This document shows positions 24,821 to 34,342 of a stretch of 64,000 nucleotides of DNA, piece after piece (the first letter of the stretch is position 1; each line of letters starts with the position of its first letter). This stretch comes from Pseudomonas fluorescens (GTDB taxonomy: Bacteria; Pseudomonadota; Gammaproteobacteria; Pseudomonadales; Pseudomonadaceae). Under the pieces are notes generated by a model. It was not told the DNA's origin, searched no databases, and saw only the letters and a list, made by a program, of their open reading frames with translations. The stretch covers positions 2,852,001 to 2,916,000 of the forward strand of contig LR782234.1 of NCBI GenBank assembly GCA_902825215.1, in the 5' to 3' direction. The position numbers and the translations under genes were made by a program.

Positions 24821-27800
24821 TTAAAAGGCCGGCTTGGCCAGATTGAGCAGTAGCGGCCCCGGAAGGAATTTTCCGGGAGCGGTGTTATTGATCGTATTGG
24901 TGATCACCGAAAGGTTGAACTGGAACGTGGCGTGGCTGGTTCGATATTGATCTATCAAAGAAACTGCCAATGCATAGGAATCGGCATTCAATAACGCCGG
25001 GTACTTTTTGATGATTTCCGGCCAGTCCGTAATAGACTCAAACTCTTTAAAGTCCTCTGGCTTTGCATAGCGGTAATGAGGGTTGCTGAGATTATTGGGA
25101 TGCGCCTTGTGCGGATCTCTGGCGAACTCCAGTAAGCCGACGGCGTCGTACTCTGCCGGGCTTGCACCTCTGATTGCATCTCCGTAATAGAAGTCAAGCG
25201 TGCCTGGAGCGCCATGCGACATTTCATGCACCAGAACGTCGCCGATCTTGGCGTCGTCAAATTTCGCCACTTCATACAATTCATCCAGATTGTCTGGGTA
25301 AATGGACAGGAAAGTCCTCGTGTTGACGTCCAGTTTGGTATTGGAGTACACCGCGGCTTGCCAGCGTTTATAGGCTTGTGGCTGTAACGCAGCATAAGCT
25401 TTGCTACCGGGTGGCCGAAAGATCATGTTTTCAATGCGCAGATAGTCAAAATCGCTGCGCATGTTCCGCAGATTGTTTGTGATGTGCTCGACGGCCGCAC
25501 TCGAGTCGGTACCAAACACATGCACAAGGACGGTTCTGATGTCCTCGTTCCGGGCATCGGAGATCAACGCAATAGTGTTGTCGATCTTGCTTTTGGCGTG
25601 AGGTATGCCTTTTTTAAGATAGCCACGGGTGTAACTGAACGGTTTCTCTCGCTTGAAAGGATTGCGCAAGATATTGACAATTTTCAGCTCTCTCAATTGA
25701 GGCCCCCACGGTTCGCCCAGACGGTTTACGGCATACCATTCATCCGTGTGGCGTATGCCCCATACCTGGAAAAGGTCGGTGGAGCTCTGCGCATATTGTC
25801 GCGTGCCCAGCCGTAGAGTATCGGTATCGACCGCCGTGGAAAGGGCGCGGTAGGGCGGTTTTGCAGTCCATTTCCGAGCATCGTGTATGGCGCCTTCAAG
25901 CGCGGCCACCCCGCTGTGCCAACCCTTGCGGAGAACTTTTGCCCCTTTGACCAGCACATCGGTGGCCCCGTCCAGCGGGTTGAGCAGGCTGCTTACCAGT
26001 CCGAGACCTGTCGAAGCGATTTTTCCGGCCTTGGTCGCAACACTCACGCTCGCAGCAACCACAGTGGCAATTTTTGCGATGGCAGCCACTACTAACAGAA
26101 CGGTCATTGCCGCTTCCAGAGTGCACGCTGCGGCTCCTTGAAGTTGTCGTTCTATATCGTCGGAATTCAAATCTTCAATACAGGCCTTGAACGGCACGAC
26201 CACGTTAAGAAACGTATCCAGATCCTTGTCCCGTTTGAGTCGCAACGCCTCCAGCCTGGTTTGTCCCCAACACTCTTTGACCAGTTCATCATAGGTCGCT
26301 ACAGGTCTGTGCTTGAGCACAAAGTTCACCAGGCGATCGAACTCTCTGGAGTAGAAACTCTGGTAGTAACCGTTGATCTGCGCCGGTGGCTCGGCAGGCA
26401 ACTCATCAATCCTGTCGATGATGCCCGAGCTGAAAGCGACGAGGCCGGGCGTCACGCCATGGGTATAACATTCGATATCCGTAGGCAATCGATACACCGT
26501 GGCAGGTGCAGAGTAATTTACTCCGGCAGGGCGACCCTTTGAATCCAGCAGGTTTTGTTGCTGGATCAACGCTGCCATTTGCGGGTTTTCACGGCAGACG
26601 CCGTGCAACGTAAGTAATTCGTAGCACGAGCCTTGGCCTTCATATTCGCAATAGATCAAAACCCCGTAGCGGCCTTTTGCTTCGTCTATTTCTTTATGAC
26701 TTTCAGTGGGTTTACGCTCAGTCGTCTTCACGATTGTGTCAATGACCGAGGCAATGGGATTGACCGGCAAATTCGTGAGGGTCTGAAGTTTCGCGACCGA
26801 GGGTCTTACGGTGAACATCGTGACCTTGCCTTTGAGCAAACGAGTCCGTTCAGACAGCGGCAAGAACGAGAAGGCCTGTTTCAAATGCGTATGCATGGCT
26901 TGCATGTGCGTGACATAGGCCCGATTGAACTGGCGGTGGAATTCGCCGTCGGGCGAAACCAGGTTGCGCAGCAGGCCGGGAAACGCTTTATAGATACTTT
27001 CGCCTTTTTTCAGATCCCAGTCGCCGGTCGCAAGATCGTTGGACATGTGCAGTTCAACCGGAGAAAAGCGCAGCGAGTCATAAGCGTCTTCCAACGGTAC
27101 ATTGCGTACTTGCTCAAGCACGTCATTTTCAAGGTAAGTGCAACCCTTGGCGACGTGCTCGAGAATGTCCAGTGCAACGCTTTTGCGCGTTGGCAGCGGA
27201 CGTTTCAATGTTTCAGCATTTGCGGCGAGTGTACTGGCATGCTGCACATAAGCATCTGTAGCGACTTTAAGGGCGTCGGGCACTGATTTCTCGACGTCCT
27301 CAGGCGCGACGACCTTGTTGAGCAGTGCCCAATCGATGACAGGATCTACCGCTGCCAGAGCGTCGAGCTTCTTGCGCGATTCGGTCGCAGGTTCCAATGT
27401 CGAAAGTTGTTGCAGCTGCGCGTAGGTCATCGAGCGGGTTGAGCCGGGCGCTATGATTTCATGCACCGCCACAATTCGGCAGTATTCGACGCATTGCGGT
27501 GTACCCAGTAATAGCGTCGCAGGCAGTTGGTTGACGAGAAACTCTGGCGCGGGCTCCGCCAGTAATAAATGCGCGGCCAGTGCGACATTGCGCGGGCTCA
27601 CTCGATGATGCGCGATCAAGTGATTTTCGAATCGGGTCTGTATGTCTGCGAAAGACTGTTCCAGGTGTTCGGCAGCGTACAGATCAAAGCCGGCTACATG
27701 ATTGCGCGGCTCTTGCTCACCGACTTGCGGATGAAGATCCAGCAACAGTGAGGTCAGGATTATTTGTTTGCGCGACGCTGCTGACTGTGGCTGATCCGGC

Positions 27801-28651
27801 TGCGCGCCATACCAGCCCAGATCGCGTACGCAAGCGTTCGCCCAATGCACTGCGATTGGGCTGGAGATCAGTTGATCAATGATGTTTTCGGCTTCGGAGC
27901 GTGTGAACGGTGCCGATCGCCCACCCAGAACACGTTCTGACAGATGCTCCAGTAATGACTGGCCTTTTGTATAACTGGCAATGAGTTTACGAAGCTCGCG
28001 GCGTTGAGCCGCCGACAGCGTGGCCGTGTTGCCTTCGCTGGCCTTGATCATTTCCCGATAGTGACCAAACACTGGACCTGGCGTGGGCACAGCATTCATG
28101 AATGCCACCAGGCGGGAAACTTCGAGAGCGTTGCGCGGGATCAGAAAACCATGGAATGTCAGCCATTGCGCTAAATCAATCTGATCGGCGTTGGAAATCT
28201 TGCCACCGGTCAACGCTGCCATTTCAACCAAAGTTTGCAGGTCTTCTTTCAAATCCGGCGCGAGTACGAAAGCGTTTTCCAGCCCCGTGGTGTTGTTCCC
28301 GCTGATTGCATTCATTTTGCCTTCAGCCGTTACCTCAAAAATGAAGCGATCGGAAAGTTGTAACTTGGCCAGGAGTTTTTTGAAGGAGGCGTGTTCGGAC
28401 AATGTTTGCAATAGCTGCCGACCCGCAAGCAGTGCATCTTCCAGGGATGATTCCGATTCCAGAGAAATGGTTGCGCCGGCCAGGGTAATGGTTTGCGAGG
28501 GGGCAAGATCCGAAGCGCGTTGTCTGAGCTTATAAACGACTTCTTCGCGCTCACGATTATCACTTGGAGAGTGATCGCGCTGGGAGTCTATGGAATATGT
28601 CGCCCGAGATAAATTGCGTTGATTGAAAGAGTTTGTATGTCTGGTGTTCAT
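24821..28651 (-). CDS. Large toxin-like protein with C-terminal aspzincin metalloprotease motifs
   Basis: A 1276-residue protein. The long N-terminal and central region resembles the large Pseudomonas proteins annotated as dermonecrotic-toxin (DUF6543-like); this is a tentative match. A hydrophobic Ala/Val-rich stretch (about 895-945, containing MTVLLVVAAIAKIATVVAA) could be a membrane-insertion segment. Near the C-terminus HEMSH (residues 1142-1146) is followed at once by GTLDFYYG (1150-1157). These are the HExxH and GTxDxxYG zinc-ligand motifs of aspzincins (M35-like), and a later NADSYA also fits that family. No signal peptide is seen. ATG 28651 has AACAACAA in place of a clear SD; an upstream TTG at 28714 is less likely. 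Confidence 0.78.
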   Translation of the reverse strand: MNTRHTNSFNQRNLSRATYSIDSQRDHSPSDNREREEVVYKLRQRASDLAPSQTITLAGATISLESESSLEDALLAGRQLLQTLSEHASFKKLLAKLQLSDRFIFEVTAEGKMNAISGNNTTGLENAFVLAPDLKEDLQTLVEMAALTGGKISNADQIDLAQWLTFHGFLIPRNALEVSRLVAFMNAVPTPGPVFGHYREMIKASEGNTATLSAAQRRELRKLIASYTKGQSLLEHLSERVLGGRSAPFTRSEAENIIDQLISSPIAVHWANACVRDLGWYGAQPDQPQSAASRKQIILTSLLLDLHPQVGEQEPRNHVAGFDLYAAEHLEQSFADIQTRFENHLIAHHRVSPRNVALAAHLLLAEPAPEFLVNQLPATLLLGTPQCVEYCRIVAVHEIIAPGSTRSMTYAQLQQLSTLEPATESRKKLDALAAVDPVIDWALLNKVVAPEDVEKSVPDALKVATDAYVQHASTLAANAETLKRPLPTRKSVALDILEHVAKGCTYLENDVLEQVRNVPLEDAYDSLRFSPVELHMSNDLATGDWDLKKGESIYKAFPGLLRNLVSPDGEFHRQFNRAYVTHMQAMHTHLKQAFSFLPLSERTRLLKGKVTMFTVRPSVAKLQTLTNLPVNPIASVIDTIVKTTERKPTESHKEIDEAKGRYGVLIYCEYEGQGSCYELLTLHGVCRENPQMAALIQQQNLLDSKGRPAGVNYSAPATVYRLPTDIECYTHGVTPGLVAFSSGIIDRIDELPAEPPAQINGYYQSFYSREFDRLVNFVLKHRPVATYDELVKECWGQTRLEALRLKRDKDLDTFLNVVVPFKACIEDLNSDDIERQLQGAAACTLEAAMTVLLVVAAIAKIATVVAASVSVATKAGKIASTGLGLVSSLLNPLDGATDVLVKGAKVLRKGWHSGVAALEGAIHDARKWTAKPPYRALSTAVDTDTLRLGTRQYAQSSTDLFQVWGIRHTDEWYAVNRLGEPWGPQLRELKIVNILRNPFKREKPFSYTRGYLKKGIPHAKSKIDNTIALISDARNEDIRTVLVHVFGTDSSAAVEHITNNLRNMRSDFDYLRIENMIFRPPGSKAYAALQPQAYKRWQAAVYSNTKLDVNTRTFLSIYPDNLDELYEVAKFDDAKIGDVLVHEMSHGAPGTLDFYYGDAIRGASPAEYDAVGLLEFARDPHKAHPNNLSNPHYRYAKPEDFKEFESITDWPEIIKKYPALLNADSYALAVSLIDQYRTSHATFQFNLSVITNTINNTAPGKFLPGPLLLNLAKPAF

Positions 28652-28659
28652 AAGTCTGC

Positions 28660-28667
28660 TTGTTGTT
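28660..28667 (-). promoter_or_regulatory. Crc/Hfq-type motif at the toxin ribosome-binding position
   Basis: AACAACAA on the minus strand ends eight bases before the ATG of the toxin-like gene, exactly where a Shine-Dalgarno sequence would be. No other SD is visible. The motif fits the AAnAAnAA consensus bound by Hfq/Crc, so translation may be shut off when preferred carbon is available. Inferred from sequence only. Confidence 0.5.
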
Positions 28668-28806
28668 GGTTTGTAAGTTCGGCGTATCCTCTTTTTTAAA
28701 TGGGTGGTAATCAATAGGGTTTGTGTGAGAGCGTTTTTCAGTTACTCGAATATTATTGTATTTATGTCGAGTTTATTAAAGGCGGCAGTAGTATTGATTT
28801 CTGTGC

Positions 28807-29166
28807 TTAATCAATTATCTGTTTTACCTTGTCGCGCAACTGGTCAATGGAAAACGGTTTGCCAATCATGTGCATATCTTCAGGGACAGCAATGGATTCC
28901 GCGTAACCACTGGCGAACAGGACCTTAAGGGCAGGACGCAGTTCGCGCGCTTTGATCGCCAGTTCGCGACCATCCATGCCGGGCAGTCCGACATCCGTCA
29001 TCATCAGATTGATTTGCTTGGTTTGGTCCCGAAGAACATCCAAAGCCTGCTCGCTGCCGTCAGCCTCAAGCACCTTGTATTCCAGCTCCTCCAGCACATC
29101 CACAATAAGCATGCGCACGATAGCGTCGTCTTCTACGACAAGGATGGTGGGTGGAGTGGCAGACAT
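28807..29166 (-). CDS. Single-domain response regulator
   Basis: A 119-residue receiver domain with no output domain. It has the acidic pocket VVEDD, phospho-acceptor Asp58 (MMTDVGLPGMDG), and the conserved Ser/Lys region ASGYAES...MIGKPF. It closely resembles the receiver at the C-terminus of the hybrid kinase encoded at 36009-37679 (same SDVGLPGM-type motif). It may act as a phosphate sink or a diffusible partner of the kinases encoded across the divergent 261-base promoter gap. ATG 29166 starts MSATPPTILVVEDD. Confidence 0.88.
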   Translation of the reverse strand: MSATPPTILVVEDDAIVRMLIVDVLEELEYKVLEADGSEQALDVLRDQTKQINLMMTDVGLPGMDGRELAIKARELRPALKVLFASGYAESIAVPEDMHMIGKPFSIDQLRDKVKQIID

Positions 29167-29427
29167 GGCAGGGCTCTCAAGAAAACGGGGGGGACACCGG
29201 TCGATCGAAATGACCGGACTCATGCATGAGTAAGTGGCGCATAGCCACAAGTTCCCGGCCTGATACAAAAAAAGCAGGGGCCTCGAGGCTGCGACAGGAT
29301 AACGGTTGGCGTCGTCCGAGTGCAGGGGGGATGTAGGAAATTGCCATCAAAAGTGTCAGAAAAATGGATCCAGACCGGGGTTTTCGGGCAAACTCCACGT
29401 TTTTCAACAGTTCGACAAGGCTGCCTC

Positions 29428-32400
29428 ATGTCCTCTCCGTCTTCGGTTGATGAACAACGGTTTCGCAAACTCCTGACTCGCAACATCAGCCTGCCTTTGG
29501 GCGTTGGCGCACTGAGCGCCGTGTTCTTCGTGTCGCTGATCACCTATTTGCTGTCGGTCATCCAATGGGTGGAGCACACCGACCGGGTGATCAATAACGC
29601 CAACGAAGCGGTGAAACTCACCGTGGACCTGGAAACCGGCATGCGCGGCTATTTGCTCAGCGGTGACGAGCATTTCCTCGACCCGTACGAGACCGCCAAG
29701 CCGCGCATCGCCGTGGCGCTCAATACCCTGCTTGAGCTGACCGCCGACAACCCGGTGCAGACGGATCGTTTGCGCCGCCTGCAGGCGTTGCAGGTCGAGT
29801 GGGCCAATTACGCGCAATCGATGATCGATCTGCAACGCAGCAGCGGCGATTATCGTGGCGCGGTCAAGGCCGGGCGCGGCAAGCGCCTGACCGACGAAAT
29901 CCGCAAGCAGTTCGAAGACGTCATCGAGACCGAACAAGTGTTGCGCGCTACGCGCAATGAAGATGTGCGGCGTACCACGATCTGGAGCATCAGCCTTTAT
30001 CTGCTGTTTATCGGCGTGATCAGTGGCTTGCTGGCGTATGTCGGTCGCCGTGATCTGGTCAATCTTTCGCAGAGCTATAGCGCGACTTTGGCGGCCCAAG
30101 AGGCCAGTGCCGAGCGCCTGGAAAAACAGGCGTGGTTGCGCAACGGCCAGACACAACTGGCCGAGCAAGTGTTGGGGCAACTGACGCTGAACCTGTTGGG
30201 GCGCAATATTCTGCAATTCTGCGCGCAGTATCTGGGCAGCGCTGTGGCTGCGTTGTATGTGCGCGAAGAGCACGGCGGACTGAAACGCGTAGCCACTTAC
30301 GGGTTCTCCCGTGAACGGGAAGAGCAGGACCAGGCAATATTCAGTGGCGAAGGCATCGTTGGCCAAGTGGCGCAGCAGGCGCGGCTGATTCGTCTTGATT
30401 CGGTGCCGAGCGACTATTTCAAAGTCAGCTCCGGCCTCGGTGAAGGCTTGCCGCACAGCGTGCTGGTGGTGCCGACCAGCGACGACGATCGGGTCAACGG
30501 CGTGATCGAGCTGGGTTTCCTGCGTCCGCTGACCCAGCGCGACATCGAATTGCTGGAACTGATTGCCGGCAACATCGGCACATCGATCGAAGCGGCGCGT
30601 TACCGTCAGCGCCTGCAAGAAGTGCTCGCTGAAACCCAGCAGCTCAATGAAGAGTTGCAAGTTCAGCAGGAAGAATTGAAAACCGCCAACGAAGAGCTGG
30701 AAGAACAGTCGCGAATTCTCAAGGAATCCCAGGCGCACCTGGAAACCCAGCAGGTCGAACTGGAACAGACCAACGAGCAACTTGCCGAACAGGCGCAAAC
30801 CCTGGCTGAGCAACGCGATGCCATGGACCAGAAAAACACCGAGCTCAATCAGGCCCAGGTGCAACTGGAAGAACGCGCCGAAGAATTGCAGCGTTCGAGC
30901 AAATACAAATCCGAATTCCTCGCCAACATGTCTCACGAATTGCGCACGCCGTTGAACAGTTCGCTGATTCTGGCCAAGTTGCTGGCGGAGAACCCGCAGG
31001 AAAACCTCAGCGCCGAACAGGTCAAGTTTGCCGAGTCGATCTATTCCGCCGGCAACGACTTGCTCAACCTGATCAACGACATTCTGGATATTTCCAAGGT
31101 CGAGGCGGGCAAGCTTGAAGTGCTGCCGGAAAACACCAGCGTCGGGCGCCTGGCTGAAGGCCTGCGCAACATGTTCGAGCCTTTGGCCGCCGACAAGCAG
31201 TTGGCTTTTACTGTCGACCTGCAGCCGGGTGCGCCGGCCATGTTGTACACCGACCGCCAGCGTCTGGAGCAAGTGATCAAGAACCTGCTGTCGAACGCAT
31301 TGAAGTTCACCGAAAAGGGTTCGGTCAGCTTGACCATCGCCGGCCAACCCGACGACCGTATTGCATTCATCGTTCGCGATTCGGGCATCGGTATTGCGCC
31401 CGACCAGCAGGAAAGCATTTTCGAAGCGTTCCGCCAGGCTGATGGCACCACTAACCGCAAATACGGCGGCACCGGTCTGGGCTTGTCGATTTCTCGTGAT
31501 CTGGCGACCTTGCTCGGCGGCTCGATCAGCGTCAGCAGCACGCCGGGGCAGGGCAGTGTGTTCACGCTGCTGCTGCCAACTCAATACAGCGAGTCTGCTG
31601 AAGTGGCCTCGGCGCCGTTGACTTTCACGCCGCCTGCGCCAGCAGCGCCCGCAGCGCCGGCGCTCAATATGTCACCGCTGGCCCCGGTGCACATTCCGCG
31701 TTTCGCCGATGACCGTGACAAGGCACCGTTCAACACACGCTGCATTCTGGTGGTGGAAGACGAACCGAATTTCGCTCACATCCTTTACGACCTCGCGCAC
31801 GAACTGGGTTATCAGTGCCTGGTCGCCCACGGTGCGGACGAAGGTTACGATCTGGCCAAAGAGTTCGTTCCGGATGCCATCCTGCTCGACATGCGCCTGC
31901 CGGACCACTCCGGTCTGACCGTGCTGCAACGCCTCAAGGAACACGCCGGCACCCGGCACATCCCGGTGCACGTGATTTCCGTCGAAGACCGCGTCGAAGC
32001 AGCGATGCACATGGGCGCCATCGGCTATGCGGTCAAACCGACCACCCGCGAAGAGCTCAAAGACGTATTCGCCCGTCTCGAAGCCAAGCTGACGCAAAAG
32101 GTCAAACGCGTGCTGCTGGTCGAGGATGACGATCTGCAACGCGAAAGCATCGCGCGGCTGATCGGCGACGAAGACATTGAAATCACCGCAGTGGGCCTGG
32201 CCCAGGATGCGCTGGAGCTGCTGCGCACGACGATCTACGACTGCATGGTCATCGATCTGAAATTGCCGGACATGCTCGGCAATGACCTGCTCAAGCGCAT
32301 GTCCACCGAGGACATCTGCTCGTTCCCGCCGGTGATTGTCTACACCGGGCGCAACCTGACCCGCGACGAAGAATCCGAGCTGCGCAAGTATTCGCGCTCG

Positions 32401-32919
32401 ATCATCATCAAGGGCGCACGCTCGCCGGAGCGCTTGCTCGATGAGGTCACACTCTTTCTGCACAAAGTCGAATCGCAGTTGTCCCATGAACGGCAGAAGA
32501 TGCTCAAGACCGCACGCAGCCGCGACAAAGTCTTCGAGGGCCGCAAGGTGCTGTTGGTGGACGATGATGTGCGCAACATTTTCGCCCTGACCAGTGCCCT
32601 GGAGACCAAAGGCGCAGTCGTGGTGATCGGCCGTAACGGTCGTGAAGCGATTGATAAACTCAACGAAGTCGAGGACATCGATCTGGTGTTGATGGATGTG
32701 ATGATGCCGGAAATGGACGGCTTTGAAGCCACCATTGAAATCCGCAAGGATCCGCGCTGGCGCAAGCTGCCGATCATTGCGGTCACGGCCAAGGCCATGA
32801 AGGATGATCAGGAGCGCTGCCTGCAGGCGGGCGCCAATGATTACCTGGCCAAGCCCATCGACCTGGATCGTCTGTTCTCGCTGATTCGTGTGTGGTTACC
32901 GAAAATGGAACGCATTTAG
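29428..32919 (+). CDS. CHASE3-GAF hybrid histidine kinase with three receivers
   Basis: A 1163-residue inner-membrane sensor. Order: helix (about 20-42), periplasmic CHASE3 domain (VDLETGMRGYLLSGDEHFLDPYE), helix (about 188-206), GAF domain (about 245-385), a long Glu/Gln-rich coiled coil (about 390-490), HisKA with His503 in NMSHELRTPLN, HATPase (NLLSNALKFTE, GTGLGLSIS), then three receivers at about 772-890, 895-1010 and 1040-1155. A Pro/Ala linker precedes the first receiver. No HPt domain is seen, so relay must use another protein. It is translationally coupled to the CheR-like gene (TAGTG overlap). The signal is unknown. Confidence 0.93.
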   Translation: MSSPSSVDEQRFRKLLTRNISLPLGVGALSAVFFVSLITYLLSVIQWVEHTDRVINNANEAVKLTVDLETGMRGYLLSGDEHFLDPYETAKPRIAVALNTLLELTADNPVQTDRLRRLQALQVEWANYAQSMIDLQRSSGDYRGAVKAGRGKRLTDEIRKQFEDVIETEQVLRATRNEDVRRTTIWSISLYLLFIGVISGLLAYVGRRDLVNLSQSYSATLAAQEASAERLEKQAWLRNGQTQLAEQVLGQLTLNLLGRNILQFCAQYLGSAVAALYVREEHGGLKRVATYGFSREREEQDQAIFSGEGIVGQVAQQARLIRLDSVPSDYFKVSSGLGEGLPHSVLVVPTSDDDRVNGVIELGFLRPLTQRDIELLELIAGNIGTSIEAARYRQRLQEVLAETQQLNEELQVQQEELKTANEELEEQSRILKESQAHLETQQVELEQTNEQLAEQAQTLAEQRDAMDQKNTELNQAQVQLEERAEELQRSSKYKSEFLANMSHELRTPLNSSLILAKLLAENPQENLSAEQVKFAESIYSAGNDLLNLINDILDISKVEAGKLEVLPENTSVGRLAEGLRNMFEPLAADKQLAFTVDLQPGAPAMLYTDRQRLEQVIKNLLSNALKFTEKGSVSLTIAGQPDDRIAFIVRDSGIGIAPDQQESIFEAFRQADGTTNRKYGGTGLGLSISRDLATLLGGSISVSSTPGQGSVFTLLLPTQYSESAEVASAPLTFTPPAPAAPAAPALNMSPLAPVHIPRFADDRDKAPFNTRCILVVEDEPNFAHILYDLAHELGYQCLVAHGADEGYDLAKEFVPDAILLDMRLPDHSGLTVLQRLKEHAGTRHIPVHVISVEDRVEAAMHMGAIGYAVKPTTREELKDVFARLEAKLTQKVKRVLLVEDDDLQRESIARLIGDEDIEITAVGLAQDALELLRTTIYDCMVIDLKLPDMLGNDLLKRMSTEDICSFPPVIVYTGRNLTRDEESELRKYSRSIIIKGARSPERLLDEVTLFLHKVESQLSHERQKMLKTARSRDKVFEGRKVLLVDDDVRNIFALTSALETKGAVVVIGRNGREAIDKLNEVEDIDLVLMDVMMPEMDGFEATIEIRKDPRWRKLPIIAVTAKAMKDDQERCLQAGANDYLAKPIDLDRLFSLIRVWLPKMERI

Positions 32920-33752
32920 TGGAACGCAGTACACCCGCCGAACGAAACAGCGAAATCGAGCTGCGCCTGTTGATCGAGGCGATTTATCTCAAGTACAGCT
33001 ACGATTTTCGCGATTACTCCGGCGCTTCGATCAAGCGCCGGGTGCAACACGCGTTGAGCCAGTTCGAGTGCGCGACGATTTCGGCGCTACAGGAAAAAGT
33101 GCTGCATGACCCCACGGCGTTCATGCAGCTGCTGCAGTTGCTGACGATTCCGGTCAGCGAGATGTTTCGCGACCCTTCGCACTTTCTCGCCATCCGCAAC
33201 GAAGTGGTGCCGCTGCTGCGCACCTATCCTTCGCTGAAAATCTGGATTGCCGGCTGCAGCACGGGCGAGGAGGTCTATTCGATGGCGATTCTGCTGCGCG
33301 AAGAAGGCCTGCTCGACCGCACGATCATCTACGCCACCGACATCAACCCGCGTTCGCTGGACAAGGCCAAGCAGGGCATTTTCTCGATGGAAAATGTCCG
33401 CGCTTATACCGCCAATTACCAGCAGGCCGGTGGCCAGCGCTCGTTCGCCGATTACTACACGGCCGCCTATGGCTATGCAATTTTCGACAAGACCTTGTGT
33501 GAAAACGTGACCTTTGCCGACCACAGTCTGGCCACCGACAGCGTGTTCTCCGAAACCCATTTGATTTCCTGCCGAAACGTTCTTATCTACTTCAACAAGA
33601 AACTCCAGGACCGGGCGTTCGGGCTGTTTCACGAGTCGCTGTGTCACCGCGGCTTTCTGGTGCTGGGCAGCAAAGAGACGCTGGATTTTTCCAGCTATGC
33701 CAATCGGTTCGAACCATTGGTGAAACAAGAACGGATCTACCGCAAAACATGA
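32919..33752 (+). CDS. CheR-type protein methyltransferase
   Basis: A 277-residue CheR family enzyme. The helical N-terminal domain contains YSGASIKRRVQHALSQF. The SAM-binding core is IWIAGCSTGEEVYSMAILL, and ISCRNVLIYF is the CheR signature. CheR methylates receptor glutamates using S-adenosylmethionine; no chemoreceptor is encoded nearby, so the target is probably a kinase of this cluster. The start is GTG at 32919, overlapping the stop of the hybrid kinase; the upstream frame start lies inside that gene. It ends in an ATGA overlap with cheB-like. Confidence 0.9.
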   Translation: MERSTPAERNSEIELRLLIEAIYLKYSYDFRDYSGASIKRRVQHALSQFECATISALQEKVLHDPTAFMQLLQLLTIPVSEMFRDPSHFLAIRNEVVPLLRTYPSLKIWIAGCSTGEEVYSMAILLREEGLLDRTIIYATDINPRSLDKAKQGIFSMENVRAYTANYQQAGGQRSFADYYTAAYGYAIFDKTLCENVTFADHSLATDSVFSETHLISCRNVLIYFNKKLQDRAFGLFHESLCHRGFLVLGSKETLDFSSYANRFEPLVKQERIYRKT

Positions 33753-34342
33753 ACGAAACGGCGGTTTTGCCTCGTGTCGAGGCCGTTGTGGTCGGAGCTT
33801 CCGCCGGTGGCGTCGAGGCGCTGCTGACCTTGCTCGGACCGCTGCGCCGTGGCTTCAGATTGCCGATCGTTGTCGTGTTGCACCTGCCTGAAGAGCGCCG
33901 CAGCCAATTGGCTGAGGTCTTCGCCCGACGTCTGCAAATGCCCGTGACCGAAGCCGCCGACAAGCAGGATATCGAAGCCGGTACGGTGTATTTCGCCACG
34001 CCCGGTTATCACCTGTCGATCGAAATGGACCACAGCTTTTCCTTGAGTCAGGAAGACCGTTTGCACCATTCGCGGCCCTCGATCGATTTTCTGTTCGAGT
34101 CCGCGGCCGACGCCTACGGGCCCACACTGGTCGCTGTATTACTGACCGGTGCCAATCACGATGGCGCGCGCGGGCTTGCCTACGTCAAGCGCTGCGGCGG
34201 TTTGACCATTGTCCAGGACCCCAACGAAGCACAGGTCGCCACCATGCCTCAGGCTGCAATGAACATTCGGCAGCCGGATCATGTCCTACCCATTCACGAC
34301 ATCAGCGGTCTGCTTGTCGAGCTGGAACGAATCGCATGCTAA
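33749..34342 (+). CDS. Stand-alone CheB-type methylesterase (no receiver)
   Basis: A 197-residue CheB catalytic domain. GASAGGVEALLTLL carries nucleophile Ser18. VLHLPEERRSQLAEVFARR has the catalytic His, and LTGANHDGARGLAYVKRCGG the catalytic Asp. Classical CheB has an N-terminal receiver that restrains the esterase; that domain is absent, so control must come from a partner. It overlaps the CheR-like gene by four bases and the following receiver-kinase gene by seven, indicating coupled translation. It likely removes methyl groups or deamidates glutamines on a cluster sensor. Confidence 0.92.
   Translation: MNETAVLPRVEAVVVGASAGGVEALLTLLGPLRRGFRLPIVVVLHLPEERRSQLAEVFARRLQMPVTEAADKQDIEAGTVYFATPGYHLSIEMDHSFSLSQEDRLHHSRPSIDFLFESAADAYGPTLVAVLLTGANHDGARGLAYVKRCGGLTIVQDPNEAQVATMPQAAMNIRQPDHVLPIHDISGLLVELERIAC

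Noticed and set aside
29404..31584. Minus-strand frame of about 730 codons opposite the CHASE3 kinase
   Set aside because: It is a shadow of the kinase gene; its Gln/Leu-rich segments mirror the kinase coiled coil.
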